Assembly: GCA_021299185.1 (NCBI GenBank)
Contig: JAJTHZ010000029.1
Span: 1-47,442 of the forward strand
Direction: 5' to 3'
From: Lysobacteraceae bacterium
Lineage (GTDB): Bacteria; Pseudomonadota; Gammaproteobacteria; Xanthomonadales; Ahniellaceae
Length of the DNA: 47,442 bases
Shown: one piece after another, positions 1 through 10,440 of the stretch
Layout of the letters: each line of letters begins with the position of its first letter
How positions within the stretch are numbered: the first letter of the stretch is position 1
The notes under the pieces: generated by a model
Told to the model about the DNA's origin: nothing
What the model saw: only the letters and a program-made list of their open reading frames with translations
Database searches by the model: none
Made by a program: the position numbers and the translations under genes

Positions 1-866
1 CCGGCGTCGGCGTCGGCGCGCGGGCCGCGCTTGGCGCCCGGACGCTTGGCCGGCGGGCGGCGGTCGCCGGCCTGCTTGCGCGGCGGGGCGGCGCGGCGCT
101 TGTTGGCGTCGTCCTTGGCCACCGGGTTGCCATCGGCGTCGAGTTCGACGAACTCGTCCTTGGCCTCGGCGGCGCTGATCGGGGCAGCCGACTTGCCTTC
201 CAGCACCGCGTCGGCGGCGGCGCGGGCGTACAGCTGCACGGCGCGGATCGCGTCGTCGTTGCCCGGGATGGCGTAGTCGACCAGCTTCGGGTCGTAGTTG
301 GTGTCGACCACCGCGACCACCGGGATGCCGAGCTTGCGCGCTTCCTCGATCGCGATGTTCTCGTGGCCGATGTCGATCACGAACAGCGCGTCGGGCAGCG
401 AGCCCATGTTCTTGATGCCGCCAAGCGACTTCTCCAGCTTCTCGCGCTCGCGGCGCAGCTGCAGGGCCTCGTGCTTGACGAAGCGCTCGATCGAGCCGTC
501 GGTCTCCATCGCCTCGAGTTCCTTCAGGCGCGAGATCGACTGCTTGACGGTGCGGAAGTTGGTCAGCATGCCGCCGAGCCAGCGGTGCGAGACGAACGGC
601 ATGCCGCAGCGCGCGGCTTCCTCGCGCACCGCGTCGCGGGCCGAGCGCTTGGTGCCGACGAACATCACGGTGCCGCGCTTCTGCGCGATGCCCGAGATGA
701 AGTTCATCGCGTCGGTGAACAGCGGCAGCGTCTTCTCGAGGTTGATGATGTGGATCTTGCCGCGCGCGCCGAAGATGTACGGCGCCATGCGGGGATTCCA
801 GTAGCGGGTCTGGTGGCCGAAGTGCACGCCAGCTTCGAGCATCTGGCGCATGGTCACGGATGGCAT
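1..866 (-). CDS. rpsB: 30S ribosomal protein S2 (partial, C-terminus cut by window edge)
   Basis: Small-subunit protein S2, needed for 30S assembly and recruitment of S1. The reverse strand reads [20 protein letters not shown] near the start, followed by the S2 signatures [29 protein letters not shown] and [11 protein letters not shown]. The start at 866 has a GGAG about 8 bases upstream; an internal Met five codons later is less likely. The frame is open for about 288 codons and runs off the left edge. The last ~40 visible residues form a low-complexity basic tail (KRRAAPPRK, then Arg/Pro/Lys/Ala-rich) beyond the usual ~240-residue core. tsf normally follows rpsB and would lie outside the window. 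The gene is divergent from map. Confidence 0.97.
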   Translation of the reverse strand, partial: MPSVTMRQMLEAGVHFGHQTRYWNPRMAPYIFGARGKIHIINLEKTLPLFTDAMNFISGIAQKRGTVMFVGTKRSARDAVREEAARCGMPFVSHRWLGGMLTNFRTVKQSISRLKELEAMETDGSIERFVKHEALQLRREREKLEKSLGGIKNMGSLPDALFVIDIGHENIAIEEARKLGIPVVAVVDTNYDPKLVDYAIPGNDDAIRAVQLYARAAADAVLEGKSAAPISAAEAKDEFVELDADGNPVAKDDANKRRAAPPRKQAGDRRPPAKRPGAKRGPRADADA

Positions 867-1090
867 GGGGATATCTCCGATGCAATGGAGCGTCGCCGCG
901 CGTTCGAGGGCGGTCGGGCTCCGGGGTTGGGGCCTCCACGCATCCGCCGGCAGCGACCCACTGGGGGCACCCCGATGCCGGTGACGATGGCGTGTGTGGA
1001 TTGGGGTCCCGGGGGACCCTCCGGACCGGCGTCCCGGTCGCCCGGTGCGCTGGTTCCGTGCCGGACCCGTCGAAAACCCGGGCGCCAAGC
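867..1090 (-). promoter_or_regulatory. Long 5' leader of rpsB
   Basis: This gene-free stretch separates rpsB from map. If the promoter at 1097-1126 is used, the rpsB mRNA has an untranslated leader of about 220 bases. It contains a clear hairpin (GGGTCCC pairing with GGGACCC around 1005-1020). In E. coli and relatives S2 represses its own mRNA through a structured leader, so a structured leader is expected here. No specific S2-binding motif was verified. Confidence 0.4.
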
Positions 1091-1096
1091 CTGCGA

Positions 1097-1126
1097 AGCA
1101 TAACCCGGCCGGCCCGCCGGCGGCAA
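1097..1126 (-). promoter_or_regulatory. Putative sigma70 promoter of rpsB
   Basis: On the minus strand there is TTGCCG (1126-1121) and TATGCT (1102-1097), separated by 18 bases. This is the best-spaced pair in the rpsB-map gap. On the plus strand, TTGATAAAGT at 1161-1170 could contribute a -10 for map, but no convincing -35 accompanies it. Confidence 0.45.
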
Positions 1127-1236
1127 ATCGACCGGCCCTGACGGCGCGCGGGCCGCCCAGTTGATAAAGTCGGCGCCGGACCCCAGCCCGCGAGCCCCGG
1201 CCGCGACCGCCCCCGATGAAAGACGCCGTCCGCCCC

Positions 1237-2013
1237 ATGAACGTCGCCGTGAAGACGCGCGAACAGATCGAGAAGATGCGCGTCGCGGGGCAACTCGCGG
1301 CCGAAGTGCTGGCCATGATCGGCGAGCACGTGAAGCCCGGGGCCACCACCGAGGACCTCGACCGCATCTGCCACGACTGGATCGTCAACCGGCAGAAGGC
1401 GATCCCGGCCAACCTCGGCTACCGCGGCTTCCCCAAGACCATCTGCACCTCGGTCAACAACGTCATCTGCCACGGCATCCCCAGCCCGGCCAAGCTGCTC
1501 AAGGCCGGGGACATCATCAATATCGACGTCACCGTGATCCGCGACGGCTGGCACGGCGACACCAGCCGCATGTATTTCGTCGGCGAGCCGTCGGTGATGG
1601 CGCGGCGCCTGGTCGAGACCACCCACGAGGCAATGTGGCGCGGCATCAAGGCGGTGCGCCCCGGCGCCACGCTCGGCGACGTCGGCGCCGCGATCCAGCG
1701 CTTCGCGGAAGCGCAGCGCTTCTCGGTGGTGCGCGAGTACTGCGGCCACGGCATCGGGCAGGTCTACCACGAGGACCCGCAGGTCCTGCACTACGGCGAG
1801 CCGGGCGCCGGCCTGCGCCTCGTGCCGGGCATGACCTTCACCGTCGAGCCGATGGTCAACGAGGGCAGCCGGCTGACGCGCCTGCTGCCCGATGGATGGA
1901 CCGTGGTGACCCGCGACCAGAAGCTGTCCGCGCAGTGGGAGCACACGATCGCCGTCACCGAGGACGGTTTCGACGTGCTGACCCTGATCCCCGGCGACCG
2001 CGTGCCGGGATGA
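1237..2013 (+). CDS. map: Type I methionine aminopeptidase
   Basis: Removes the initiator methionine from nascent proteins; a dinuclear-metal pita-bread enzyme. The metal ligands are visible in order: the two Asp of [19 protein letters not shown], the His of [12 protein letters not shown], the Glu of TVEPMV and the Glu of QWEHTIAVT. The N-terminal substrate segment [20 protein letters not shown] and [12 protein letters not shown] are typical. Starting at the second ATG ([15 protein letters not shown]) gives 258 aa, the usual type I length. The ATG at 1216 would add seven residues; neither start has a strong ribosome binding site. The stop overlaps the glnD start (ATGA), so the two are probably translationally coupled. 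Confidence 0.95.
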   Translation: MNVAVKTREQIEKMRVAGQLAAEVLAMIGEHVKPGATTEDLDRICHDWIVNRQKAIPANLGYRGFPKTICTSVNNVICHGIPSPAKLLKAGDIINIDVTVIRDGWHGDTSRMYFVGEPSVMARRLVETTHEAMWRGIKAVRPGATLGDVGAAIQRFAEAQRFSVVREYCGHGIGQVYHEDPQVLHYGEPGAGLRLVPGMTFTVEPMVNEGSRLTRLLPDGWTVVTRDQKLSAQWEHTIAVTEDGFDVLTLIPGDRVPG

Positions 2014-4668
2014 CCCGCCTGCCCGCGCCCGCCGACGCCGAACGCTGGTGGCCGGCGGGCCGCGCCGAGACCCTGCAGGCGCCGCGCGGCGTGCGCGAGG
2101 CGGTCGAGCGCGCCGACGCCGCGCTGGCGCAGGCGCTCACCGACGGCGAATCGATCGAACGCGTCGTCGCCCTGCGCGCCTGGGTCATCGAGCAGGCGGT
2201 GCTGGTGGTCTGGCAGCGCGTGGTCGGTGCCGCGCCGGGCGTCGCGCTGGTCGCGGTCGGCGGCTTCGGGCGCGGCGAACTGCACCCGCGCTCCGACGTC
2301 GACCTGCTGGCCCTGGTTGCGCCGCGCCGCGATCCCGCGCTGTCCACCGCGCTGGAGCGCTTCTTCGCCGCCCTGTGGGACGAGGGACTCGCGGTCGGCC
2401 ACGCGGTGCGCACCGCGGCCGAGTGCGAGGACGCCGCGCGCGGCGACCTGACGGTGATGACCAACCTGCTCGAGAACCGCCTGATCGCCGGCGCGCACGA
2501 CCTCCATGCCGACCTGCAGGCCGCGATCGACCCGCGCCGCGTGTGGCCGGCGGATGCCTTCGCCGCCGGCAAGCGCGCCGAGCAGCAGGCGCGCCATGCG
2601 CGCTACCACGACACCGCGTACAACCTCGAGCCGAACCTCAAGGACGGCCCGGGCGGCCTGCGCGACCTGCAGACCGTGGTCTGGATCGCGCGCCGCCAGC
2701 TCGGGCTGGCCAGCATCGAGGCGCTGCGCGACGCCGGCCTGCTCAGCGCCGAGGAATACGGCGCGCTGGCGCGCTCGCGCGCCACCCTGTGGCGGATCCG
2801 CTTCGCCCTGCACCACCTCGCGCGGCGCGGCGAGGAGCGCCTCGTGTTCGAGCACCAGCGCGAACTGGCGCGGCTGTTCGGCCTGCGCGACGAGCATCCG
2901 CAGAACCTCGCCGTCGAGCAGTTCATGCAGGGCTACTACCGCGCGGCGATGACCGTCGGCCGACTCAACGAACGCCTGCTGCAGCGCCTCGACGAACTGC
3001 GCGAGGCACCGCCCGGTGGCGCGCCCGCCGAGCCGATCGACGACGAGTTCGCGGCGGTGGGCGCTTTCCTCGACCTGCGCGACCCGCACCGGTTCGAACG
3101 CCAGCCGGCGGCGACGCTGCGCGCGTTCCGCGTGCTGCTCGACCGCCCCGACCTGCAGGGCCTGCGCTCGACCCTGCTGGCGCGGCTGGACGCGGTGCTG
3201 CCCACGCTGGCCGATGCGCTGCGCGCCGATCCCGAGGCCAACGCCGCCTTCCTCGCCATCATCCGCCACCCCGGCGCGGTGGCCCACATCCTGCAGCGCA
3301 TGAGCCGCTACGGCGTGCTCGGTGCGTTCCTGCCGGCGTTCGGCAAGGTCGCCGGGCGCATGCAGTACGACCTGTTCCACGTGTACACGGTCGACCAGCA
3401 CACGCTGTTCGTGATCCGCAACGTGCGCCAGTACGCCGATCCCGCGGCGGCCGGCGCGCTGCCCCTGCCGTGCGAGGTCTATTCCCGCCTGCGCCGTCCG
3501 GAACTGCTGCTGCTGGCCGCGCTGTTCCACGACATCGCCAAGGGCCGCGGCGGCGACCATTCGGAACTCGGCGAGGCCGACGCGCGCGCGTTCTGCGAGC
3601 GCATCGGGCTGTCGAGCGCCGACGCCGACCTGGTCGGCTGGCTGGTGCGGCAGCACCTGACGATGTCGGTGACCGCGCAGAAGCAGGACATCACCGACCC
3701 GCGCGTGGTGCACCGCTTCGCCGGCATCGTGACCGACATCGAGCGCCTCGACCACCTCTACCTGCTGACCGTGGCGGACATCCGCGCGACCAGCCCGAAG
3801 CTGTGGAACTCGTGGAAGGACCGCCTGCTGGCCGAGCTGTACCAGTCCGCGCATTACGTGCTGGCGCGCGGCCTGGAGCACCCGGTCAACGCCAGCCAGC
3901 GGATCGCCGAGGCGCGGGTGGCCGCGCTGGTGGCGCTGGGCCCGGCGCGGCTCGACGTGCAGCGCATCGAGGCGCTGTGGGCGGAGTTCCCGCCGGACAG
4001 CTTCCTGCGCTATTCGCCGGACCAGATCGCCTGGCAGACGCGCGCGATCGTCGCCGCCGGCACCATGCCGGTGGTGGCGGTGCGCCGCTCGCCGGAGCGC
4101 GGCACCACCGAACTGTTCGTCTACTCGGCCGACAAGGACGGCTTGTTCGCCACCATCGCCGCGGTGATCGACCGCATGCAGCTCAACGTGGTCGAGGCGC
4201 GCATCGTGACCTCGGCCGCCGGCCACACGCTCGACACCTTCCAGTTGCTGGAGGAGGACGGCACGCCGGTCGCCGACGCCGCACGCGAGAACCAACTGGT
4301 CGCGCGCCTGCGCGACGAGCTGTCGCACGACGTGCTCAGCCTCAAGCCCGCGCGCCGCGCCGCCAGCCGTCGGCAGAAGCAGTTCCACGTGCCGCTGCGC
4401 ACCGAGTTCGACTTCGCGCCGTCGGGCCGCACCCAATTGGCCCTGGTCTGCTCCGACCGGCCGGGCCTGCTGGCCCACGTGTCGGCCGCGCTGCGCGAGT
4501 GCAACCTGCGCGTGCACGACGCGCGCATCGCCACCTTCGGCGAGCGGGTCGAGGACTTCTTCGAACTCACCGACCAGCACGACCGCGCGCTCAACGCCAC
4601 CCAGCTCGATGCGCTGCGCGAGGCCCTGCGCCGCCACATCGACAACGCCTCCGGAACCGACGCCCGCC

Positions 4669-4688
<20 letters not shown>
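2010..4688 (+). CDS. glnD: Bifunctional PII uridylyltransferase/uridylyl-removing enzyme
   Basis: Senses glutamine and adds or removes UMP on PII proteins, which controls nitrogen assimilation. The 892-aa product has the full architecture: a nucleotidyltransferase domain with [19 protein letters not shown] near residue 85, an HD domain with [17 protein letters not shown] near residue 505 (uridylyl removal), and two C-terminal ACT domains (starting near 700, [16 protein letters not shown], and near 809, [19 protein letters not shown]) that bind glutamine. The start at 2010 overlaps the map stop by four bases, and the 3' end overlaps dapD by 20 bases, so map-glnD-dapD reads as one operon. No domain is missing. 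Confidence 0.96.
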
Positions 4689-5496
<808 letters not shown>

Positions 5497-5531
5497 CCGT
5501 GCGGCGAAGGGCGCCGCGTCGGTGGAGCGAG

Positions 5532-5760
5532 GGGTCAGGGTATAGGGCCCAGGGTATAGGGCCCAGGGCCCAGTCAAGCGCCCGCGGTGTGACGTGTGTC
5601 GGCAGCCGACTGCCGCATCCGCGCGGAACGCCCCGACCCCGCCGCACGCTGCTTCTACTGGGCCCTATATCCTGCCAGCGCTACTCGCGCTGGCGTTCAG
5701 CGGGCCGCCGCGGTGCGGCGGCAATTCCCGCTTCACCCCTGGGCCCTGGGCCCTGATCCA
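5532..5760. repeat. GGGCCC-arm intergenic element, copy A
   Basis: Fills most of the dapD to arsC-like gap. The left arm (5532-5573) repeats TATAGGGCCCAGGG units. Two right-hand arms are in inverted orientation: 5657-5676 (ACTGGGCCCTATATCCTG) and 5737-5760 (CTGGGCCCTGGGCCCTGATC). Between them is a GC-rich core with a small hairpin at about 5677-5695. Two further copies with the same arm sequence lie at 36876-37009 and 42473-42687, so this is a dispersed repeat family and not a simple terminator. No coding potential is evident. Confidence 0.7.
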
Positions 5761-5788
5761 CAACCAAGGCGCAACCCCCGATCCCAAC

Positions 5789-6151
5789 ATGACAGACGTC
5801 CAGGCAACCCTCTACGGCCTCTCCAAATGCGACACGTGCACCAAGGCGCGCCGCTGGCTGGAGCGCTTCGGCATCCCGTTCCAGTTCGTCGACTACCGCG
5901 AGCAGCGCGTGCCGCCGGAGATGCTGAAGGACTGGGCCGGGCAACTCGGCGGCTTCGATGCGCTGCTCAATCGGCAGTCGACCACCTGGCGCGAACTGCC
6001 GCCGGCGCGCAAGCAGCCGGGCAGCGCGCCGGAGTACCTGCTGCTGATCCGCGAGCACCCGACCCTGGTCAAGCGGCCGGTGCTGGTGAAGGGCGGCGCG
6101 GTCACGCTGGGTTTCACCGACTCGCTGTACAAGCGGGTGTTCGGGATCTGA
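5789..6151 (+). CDS. ArsC/Spx-family protein (YffB-like)
   Basis: A 120-aa thioredoxin-fold protein of the arsenate reductase-related family. It shows the N-terminal [17 protein letters not shown] motif, with CxxC at residues 14-17, the mid region [13 protein letters not shown] and the C-terminal [14 protein letters not shown] typical of ArsC/Spx/YffB. The gene sits between dapD and dapE, as in xanthomonads, where it is often labelled arsC. The absence of any ars genes nearby argues against arsenate resistance; YffB-type proteins have glutathione-linked redox functions that are poorly defined. It is probably co-transcribed with dapE, 13 bases downstream. Confidence 0.85.
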   Translation: MTDVQATLYGLSKCDTCTKARRWLERFGIPFQFVDYREQRVPPEMLKDWAGQLGGFDALLNRQSTTWRELPPARKQPGSAPEYLLLIREHPTLVKRPVLVKGGAVTLGFTDSLYKRVFGI

Positions 6152-6164
6152 AGCGGGGAGCGCG

Positions 6165-7292
6165 ATGGACGAGGTGCTGGACCTCACGATCGACCTGTGC
6201 CGGCGGCCGTCGGTGACGCCGGACGACGCCGGGTGCCAGGCGCTGGTCGCCGCGCGCCTGCAGGCGGCCGGGTTCGCCGTCGAGTCGCTGCGCCACGGCG
6301 CGGTCGACAACCTGTGGGCGACGCATGGCAGCGGCGGCCCGGTGCTGGTGTTCCTCGGCCACACCGACGTGGTGCCGCCGGGGCCGCTGGACCGATGGTC
6401 GTCGGCGCCGTTCGAGCCGACGCTGCGCGACGGCCTGCTGTACGCGCGCGGCGCGGCCGACATGAAGGGCAACGTGGCGGCGATGACGCTCGCACTGTGC
6501 GACTTCGTGGCCGCGCACCCGCGCCACCCGGGAACCGTCGCGCTGCTGCTGACCAGCGACGAAGAGGGCGAGGCGGTCGACGGCGTGCGCCGCGTGGCCG
6601 AGGAGTTCACCCGCCGCGGCCAGCGCATCGACTGGTGCGTGGTCGGCGAGCCCAGCGCCAAGACCGACCTCGGCGACGTGATCCGGGTTGGCCGGCGCGG
6701 TTCGCTGCACGGGCACCTCGTGGTGCGCGGCGTGCAGGGCCACGTCGCCTATCCGCAGATGGTCGTCAACCCGATCCACCGCATCGCGCCGGCGCTGGCC
6801 GAACTCGCCGCGCGCGAGTGGGATGCCGGCAACGCGCTGTTCCCGCCGACCAGCTTCCAGGTGTCCAACATCCATGCCGGCACCGGCACCTACAACGTGG
6901 TGCCGGGTGAACTCGCGCTCGACTTCAACTTCCGCTTCGGCACCGCATCCACCGCGGAAGGCCTGATGCAGGCGGTCGAGGCCGTGCTGGTGCGCCACGA
7001 CCTCGACTACGCCATCCGCTGGGAACTTTCCGGTGCGCCGTTCGCCACCGCGCCGGGCCTGCTCACCGGCGCGGTGCGCGCGGCGATCCGCGAGGTCACC
7101 GGCATCGAGGCGGTGGGCGACACCGGCGGCGGCACCTCGGACGGCCGCTTCATCGCGCCGCTGGGCGCGCAGGTGGTCGAGGTCGGCCCGGTCAACGCCA
7201 GCATCCACAAGATCGACGAGCACGTGCGGGTCGACGACCTGCCGCGGCTGCGCCGCATCCACCGCGGGATCGTCGAACGCCTGCTGCTGTGA
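6165..7292 (+). CDS. dapE: Succinyl-diaminopimelate desuccinylase
   Basis: M20 metallopeptidase that hydrolyses N-succinyl-LL-diaminopimelate. The 375-aa product has the zinc and catalytic motifs: [17 protein letters not shown] (His), [10 protein letters not shown] (bridging Asp), [14 protein letters not shown] (catalytic Glu pair) and the C-terminal [16 protein letters not shown] (His). A dimerisation domain lies between about residues 180 and 290 ([20 protein letters not shown]). The start is preceded by GGGGAG with good spacing. The gene ends 18 bases before the convergent dioxygenase gene. Confidence 0.96.
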   Translation: MDEVLDLTIDLCRRPSVTPDDAGCQALVAARLQAAGFAVESLRHGAVDNLWATHGSGGPVLVFLGHTDVVPPGPLDRWSSAPFEPTLRDGLLYARGAADMKGNVAAMTLALCDFVAAHPRHPGTVALLLTSDEEGEAVDGVRRVAEEFTRRGQRIDWCVVGEPSAKTDLGDVIRVGRRGSLHGHLVVRGVQGHVAYPQMVVNPIHRIAPALAELAAREWDAGNALFPPTSFQVSNIHAGTGTYNVVPGELALDFNFRFGTASTAEGLMQAVEAVLVRHDLDYAIRWELSGAPFATAPGLLTGAVRAAIREVTGIEAVGDTGGGTSDGRFIAPLGAQVVEVGPVNASIHKIDEHVRVDDLPRLRRIHRGIVERLLL

Positions 7293-7310
7293 CGTCGCGG
7301 CCGCGCGCGC

Positions 7311-8102
7311 TCAGGCGCGCCCGGCCGGATGGAAAGCGAATGCGTCCAGGCGCAGCGCGGCGTACTCGACGGCTCGGTGCCAGCGCTCCGCCCGCGGTGC
7401 CGGGCCGGCGGCGCCCCAGGCCACGAACAGCGGCAGCAGGTGCTCCGGCGTGGGATGGTTGGCTTGCGCGTGCGGCGCGCGCTCGCGCCACCCGATCACG
7501 TCGGCGCAATCGCGCGCCAGCAGGCGCTCGCCCAGCCAGTCGGCGAAGGCCGCGGCGACGGGCGAGGGCGCGGCGCCCGGGTCGTGCCAGCGCAGCGCGC
7601 CGAGTTCGTGGGTCATCCCGCCCGAGCCGAGCACGAGCACGTCCTCGGCCGGCAGGAAGGACAGCGCGCGCCCGAGCGCGGCGTGCGCGGCCGCGTCGGC
7701 GCGCGGGTCGATCGAGAGCGTCACCACCGGTCGATCGGCGGCCGGGAACATGCGTCGCAGCGGGACCCACGCACCGTGGTCGAGGCCGTGCCCGCCGTCG
7801 ATGCGGGCCGGCAGTCCGGCGTCGCGCAGCGCATCGGCGATGCGGCCCGCCAGAATGGCATCGCCGCGCGCCGGGTAGCGGATCGCCGACAGCGCGGCGG
7901 GAAAACCGGAGAAATCGTGCACGGTGGGCGGCGCCGGGTGCGCACCGACCCGGGTCGCCGGCGCGAGGTCGTGGGCGCTCGCCACCACCACCGCGCGCAC
8001 GGCGTCGAGACGCGCGCCGAGCCCGTCGAGGAAGCGCGCGGTCGGCGAATCCTCCAGCGCGAGCATCGGCGAACCGTGCGAAACGAACAGGGATGGCACC
8101 AT
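7311..8102 (-). CDS. Class III extradiol ring-cleavage dioxygenase (DODA/YgiD family)
   Basis: A 263-aa protein of the LigB-like 4,5-DOPA dioxygenase/YgiD family of zinc or iron enzymes. Motifs in order: LFVSHGSPMLALEDSPTARF at the N-terminus (metal His), VVVASAHDLAPATRVG (His), GGHGLDHGAWVPLRRMFP (His pair), VLVLGSGGMTHELGALRW (catalytic His) and the C-terminal ANHPTPEHLLPLFVAWGAAG. The start MVPSLFVSHGS matches the family N-terminus. It is divergent from a LysR regulator only ~80 bases away, a common arrangement in which the regulator controls its neighbour. The in vivo substrate is unknown. Confidence 0.88.
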   Translation of the reverse strand: MVPSLFVSHGSPMLALEDSPTARFLDGLGARLDAVRAVVVASAHDLAPATRVGAHPAPPTVHDFSGFPAALSAIRYPARGDAILAGRIADALRDAGLPARIDGGHGLDHGAWVPLRRMFPAADRPVVTLSIDPRADAAAHAALGRALSFLPAEDVLVLGSGGMTHELGALRWHDPGAAPSPVAAAFADWLGERLLARDCADVIGWRERAPHAQANHPTPEHLLPLFVAWGAAGPAPRAERWHRAVEYAALRLDAFAFHPAGRA

Positions 8103-8180
8103 CACCGCATGATGCGCGTTGCGGGCCCGGCCCGGAATCCGCAACATGCGCAGGCCTTCATTGCACGGGCGCAAGCCGCC

Positions 8181-9098
8181 GTGGCCGAACAACTCGACTG
8201 GAACGACCTGCGCTACTTCCTCGCCATCGCGCGCGCCGGCAGCCTCGCGGGCGCGGCGCAGGCGCTGGGCGTCAACCACTCGACCGTGTTCCGGCGCCTC
8301 AACGCGTTCGAGGACCGCCTCGGCGTGCGCCTGTTCGAGCGCCTGCCCGAGGGCTACGCGCCGACGCCCGAGGGCGAGGACATCCGCCGCCACGCCGAGG
8401 CGATGGACGAGCCGGTCAACGCGCTGGCGCGCAGCGTGGCGGGCCGCGACGGACGGCTGTCGGGCCGCATCCGCCTCACCACCGCGTCCACGCTCGCCTC
8501 CGACTACGTGGCGGGCTACGTGCGCGCCTTCCGCGACCGCTATCCGGACATCCAGGTCGAGATCGCCACCGGCGACCACGACTTCGACCTCAACCGCCGC
8601 GAGGCCGACGTCGCCCTGCGCGCCACGCAGAGCCCGCCCGAGCAACTGGTCGGGCGCAAGGTGCTGGAACTGCCGTGGTACGTCTGCGCCGGGAAGGAGA
8701 GCATCGCGCGGCACGGCGCGCCGGCGTCGATGGCCGACCTCGGCAATTTCCCGCTGATCGGCGCCGACGACGGCTTCGTGCGCCTGCCACCCTATGCGTG
8801 GCTGCGGCGGACCTTCGCCGAGGGCCAGTTCGCGGCGCGGGCGGGGGACATCGCCACCATCCGCGCCCTGACCCTGGCCGGGCTGGGCGTGACCGTGTTG
8901 CCGGGCGACCAGTACTGTTCCGAACTGGTGCACCTGTTCCCGGTCGAGCCCGCCTTCGTCGGGCAGCTGTGGCTGCTCACCCATCCCGACCTGCGCCACG
9001 TGGCGCGCATCCGGTCCTTCATGGATTTCCTGGCCGAGTCCCTGCGCGCCGACCCGCGGATCGCCCCGCGGGCGCTGCCGGTGGCCCCCCGTTCCTGA
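8181..9098 (+). CDS. LysR-family transcriptional regulator
   Basis: The N-terminal winged helix-turn-helix reads LDWNDLRYFLAIARAGSLAG, then ALGVNHSTVFRRLNAFEDRL; a periplasmic-binding-like effector domain runs from about residue 90 (SGRIRLTTASTLASDYVAGY). I chose the GTG at 8181, which gives about 305 aa and places the HTH at the usual distance from the N-terminus. The ATG codons at 8109 and 8112 would add a non-homologous extension and leave only six bases to the divergent dioxygenase start, with no room for an operator. The likely target is the adjacent dioxygenase gene and itself (inference). Confidence 0.85.
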   Translation: MAEQLDWNDLRYFLAIARAGSLAGAAQALGVNHSTVFRRLNAFEDRLGVRLFERLPEGYAPTPEGEDIRRHAEAMDEPVNALARSVAGRDGRLSGRIRLTTASTLASDYVAGYVRAFRDRYPDIQVEIATGDHDFDLNRREADVALRATQSPPEQLVGRKVLELPWYVCAGKESIARHGAPASMADLGNFPLIGADDGFVRLPPYAWLRRTFAEGQFAARAGDIATIRALTLAGLGVTVLPGDQYCSELVHLFPVEPAFVGQLWLLTHPDLRHVARIRSFMDFLAESLRADPRIAPRALPVAPRS

Positions 9099-9212
9099 CC
9101 CGCCCGGTGCCGGTAACGTGGGCTGGCGCCACGATGAAAGTCGCCCGCCGATGTTATAAGGGTCGCGCGGCGCGGTGGGGGACTCCGTTAGCGCCGCGTT
9201 AAGATGTTGATC

Positions 9213-9218
9213 TATAAT
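9213..9218 (+). promoter_or_regulatory. Consensus -10 box upstream of the OmpA-like gene
   Basis: A perfect TATAAT lies 64 bases before the start codon in a comparatively A/T-rich stretch (GTTAAGATGTTGATCTATAA region). No good -35 hexamer sits at 17 bases. Transcription would start near 9225 and give a leader of about 58 bases ending in the AGAGGAGAGG ribosome binding site at 9266-9275. Confidence 0.55.
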
Positions 9219-9282
9219 CCGGTGGCCCGGCAGGGGACCGGCTCGAACACCCATTCAGGAACACCAGAGGAGAGGTAGCACC

Positions 9283-10311
9283 ATGACCCGCAAGCATCTG
9301 TTTGCCGCGATCGCGCTCGGCCTTGGGGCCGCTGGCGCCGTGCAGGCGCAGGACTACGACGACCGTTGGTACGTCGCGCCCTACGCCGGCTACTACAACA
9401 ACGACGATGATCGCCTCAGCGACAGCGGCACCGTGCTGCTGGGCATCGGGATCGGTCGCTACATCGCGCCGAACACCTCGATCGACGTGTTCATCGACCG
9501 CACCCAGCGCGGTGCGAACGAGGAAGGCACGATCCTGTTCGGCACCGACGACGCGATGGACAGCACGCTCATCGGCGTCGCGCTGCGCCACTACTTCGGC
9601 AGCGGCGACTGGCAGCCGTACGTGATGGGCGGCGTGGGCCTGTCGAACCACCGTAACGGCGTCGAGGACGGCTGGGATCCGGCGGTCCAGGTCGGCGGCG
9701 GCCTGCAGTACGCCTTCAACGCCGACACCAAGTTCCGCGCCGAGCTGTTCGGCCGCCACGACATGGACGGCGACTCGGTCCCCGGCAGCGACAACTTCAC
9801 CGACTTCGGCATCAACCTGGGCGTGACGATGGCGCTCGGCGCGGCGCCGGAAGCCCCGGCCCCGGCCGCTCCGCCCCCGGCGCCGACCCCGGCCCCGGCT
9901 CCGGCCGAGCCGCCGCCGCCGGCCGAGCCGGAGAACGTGGTCATCGACCTGCGTGGCGTCGAGTTCGAGTTCGACCGTCCGCGTCCGGGCCAGGAGACCT
10001 CGGTCGACACCGCCGGCCTGCTGCCGGGTTCGATCGAGATCCTCGACCAGGCGGTCGACGTGCTGACCCGCTACCCGAACATCTCGGTGGAAGTCGCCGG
10101 CCACACCGACTCGACCGGTTCGGATGCCTACAACCAGACGCTGTCGGAGCGCCGCGCCCGCGTGGTGTACGACTATCTGGTCGGCAAGGGCATTGCGGCC
10201 TCGCGCCTGGTGGGTCCGAACGGCTACGGCGAAGCCCGTCCGATCGACACCAACGACACCAAGGAAGGCCGTCAGCGCAACCGTCGCACCGAGCTGGGCG
10301 TGCAGAAGTAA
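9283..10311 (+). CDS. OmpA-family outer membrane protein
   Basis: A 342-aa envelope protein that links the outer membrane to peptidoglycan. It has a signal peptide (about 1-22, ending AVQAQ), an eight-strand-type beta-barrel region (about 23-190, with alternating aromatic segments such as VAPYAGYYNN and YVMGGVGLSN), a Pro/Ala-rich linker (about 191-225) and a C-terminal OmpA domain (about 226-342) with the peptidoglycan motif VEVAGHTDSTGSDAYNQTLS and a following RRARVVYDYL helix. It has a strong Shine-Dalgarno (AGAGGAGAGG), a TATAAT upstream and an intrinsic terminator downstream, so it is a single-gene, probably highly expressed unit. Confidence 0.94.
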   Translation: MTRKHLFAAIALGLGAAGAVQAQDYDDRWYVAPYAGYYNNDDDRLSDSGTVLLGIGIGRYIAPNTSIDVFIDRTQRGANEEGTILFGTDDAMDSTLIGVALRHYFGSGDWQPYVMGGVGLSNHRNGVEDGWDPAVQVGGGLQYAFNADTKFRAELFGRHDMDGDSVPGSDNFTDFGINLGVTMALGAAPEAPAPAAPPPAPTPAPAPAEPPPPAEPENVVIDLRGVEFEFDRPRPGQETSVDTAGLLPGSIEILDQAVDVLTRYPNISVEVAGHTDSTGSDAYNQTLSERRARVVYDYLVGKGIAASRLVGPNGYGEARPIDTNDTKEGRQRNRRTELGVQK

Positions 10312-10340
10312 GCCGCTCCGCGGTACGAGTGGTACCCGAA

Positions 10341-10370
10341 GGGCCCGCCGCAAGGCGGGCCCTTTGCTTT
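10341..10370 (+). terminator. Intrinsic terminator after the OmpA-like gene
   Basis: GGGCCCGCC pairs with GGCGGGCCC around a GCAA tetraloop (10341-10362), followed by a T-rich tail TTTGCTTT. It lies 30 bases after the stop codon. Confidence 0.9.
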
Positions 10371-10440
10371 GGGCGGCCCGGTCGGCCGGCCCGTGCGGCT
10401 GCCAGCGGCGGCGGCGCGTGCGGTCGTTCGCGCGGTCTGC

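Noticed and set aside
5789-6151. Arsenate resistance gene
   Set aside because: It is the YffB/Spx-like branch embedded in lysine genes, with no arsB, arsR or acr3 nearby.
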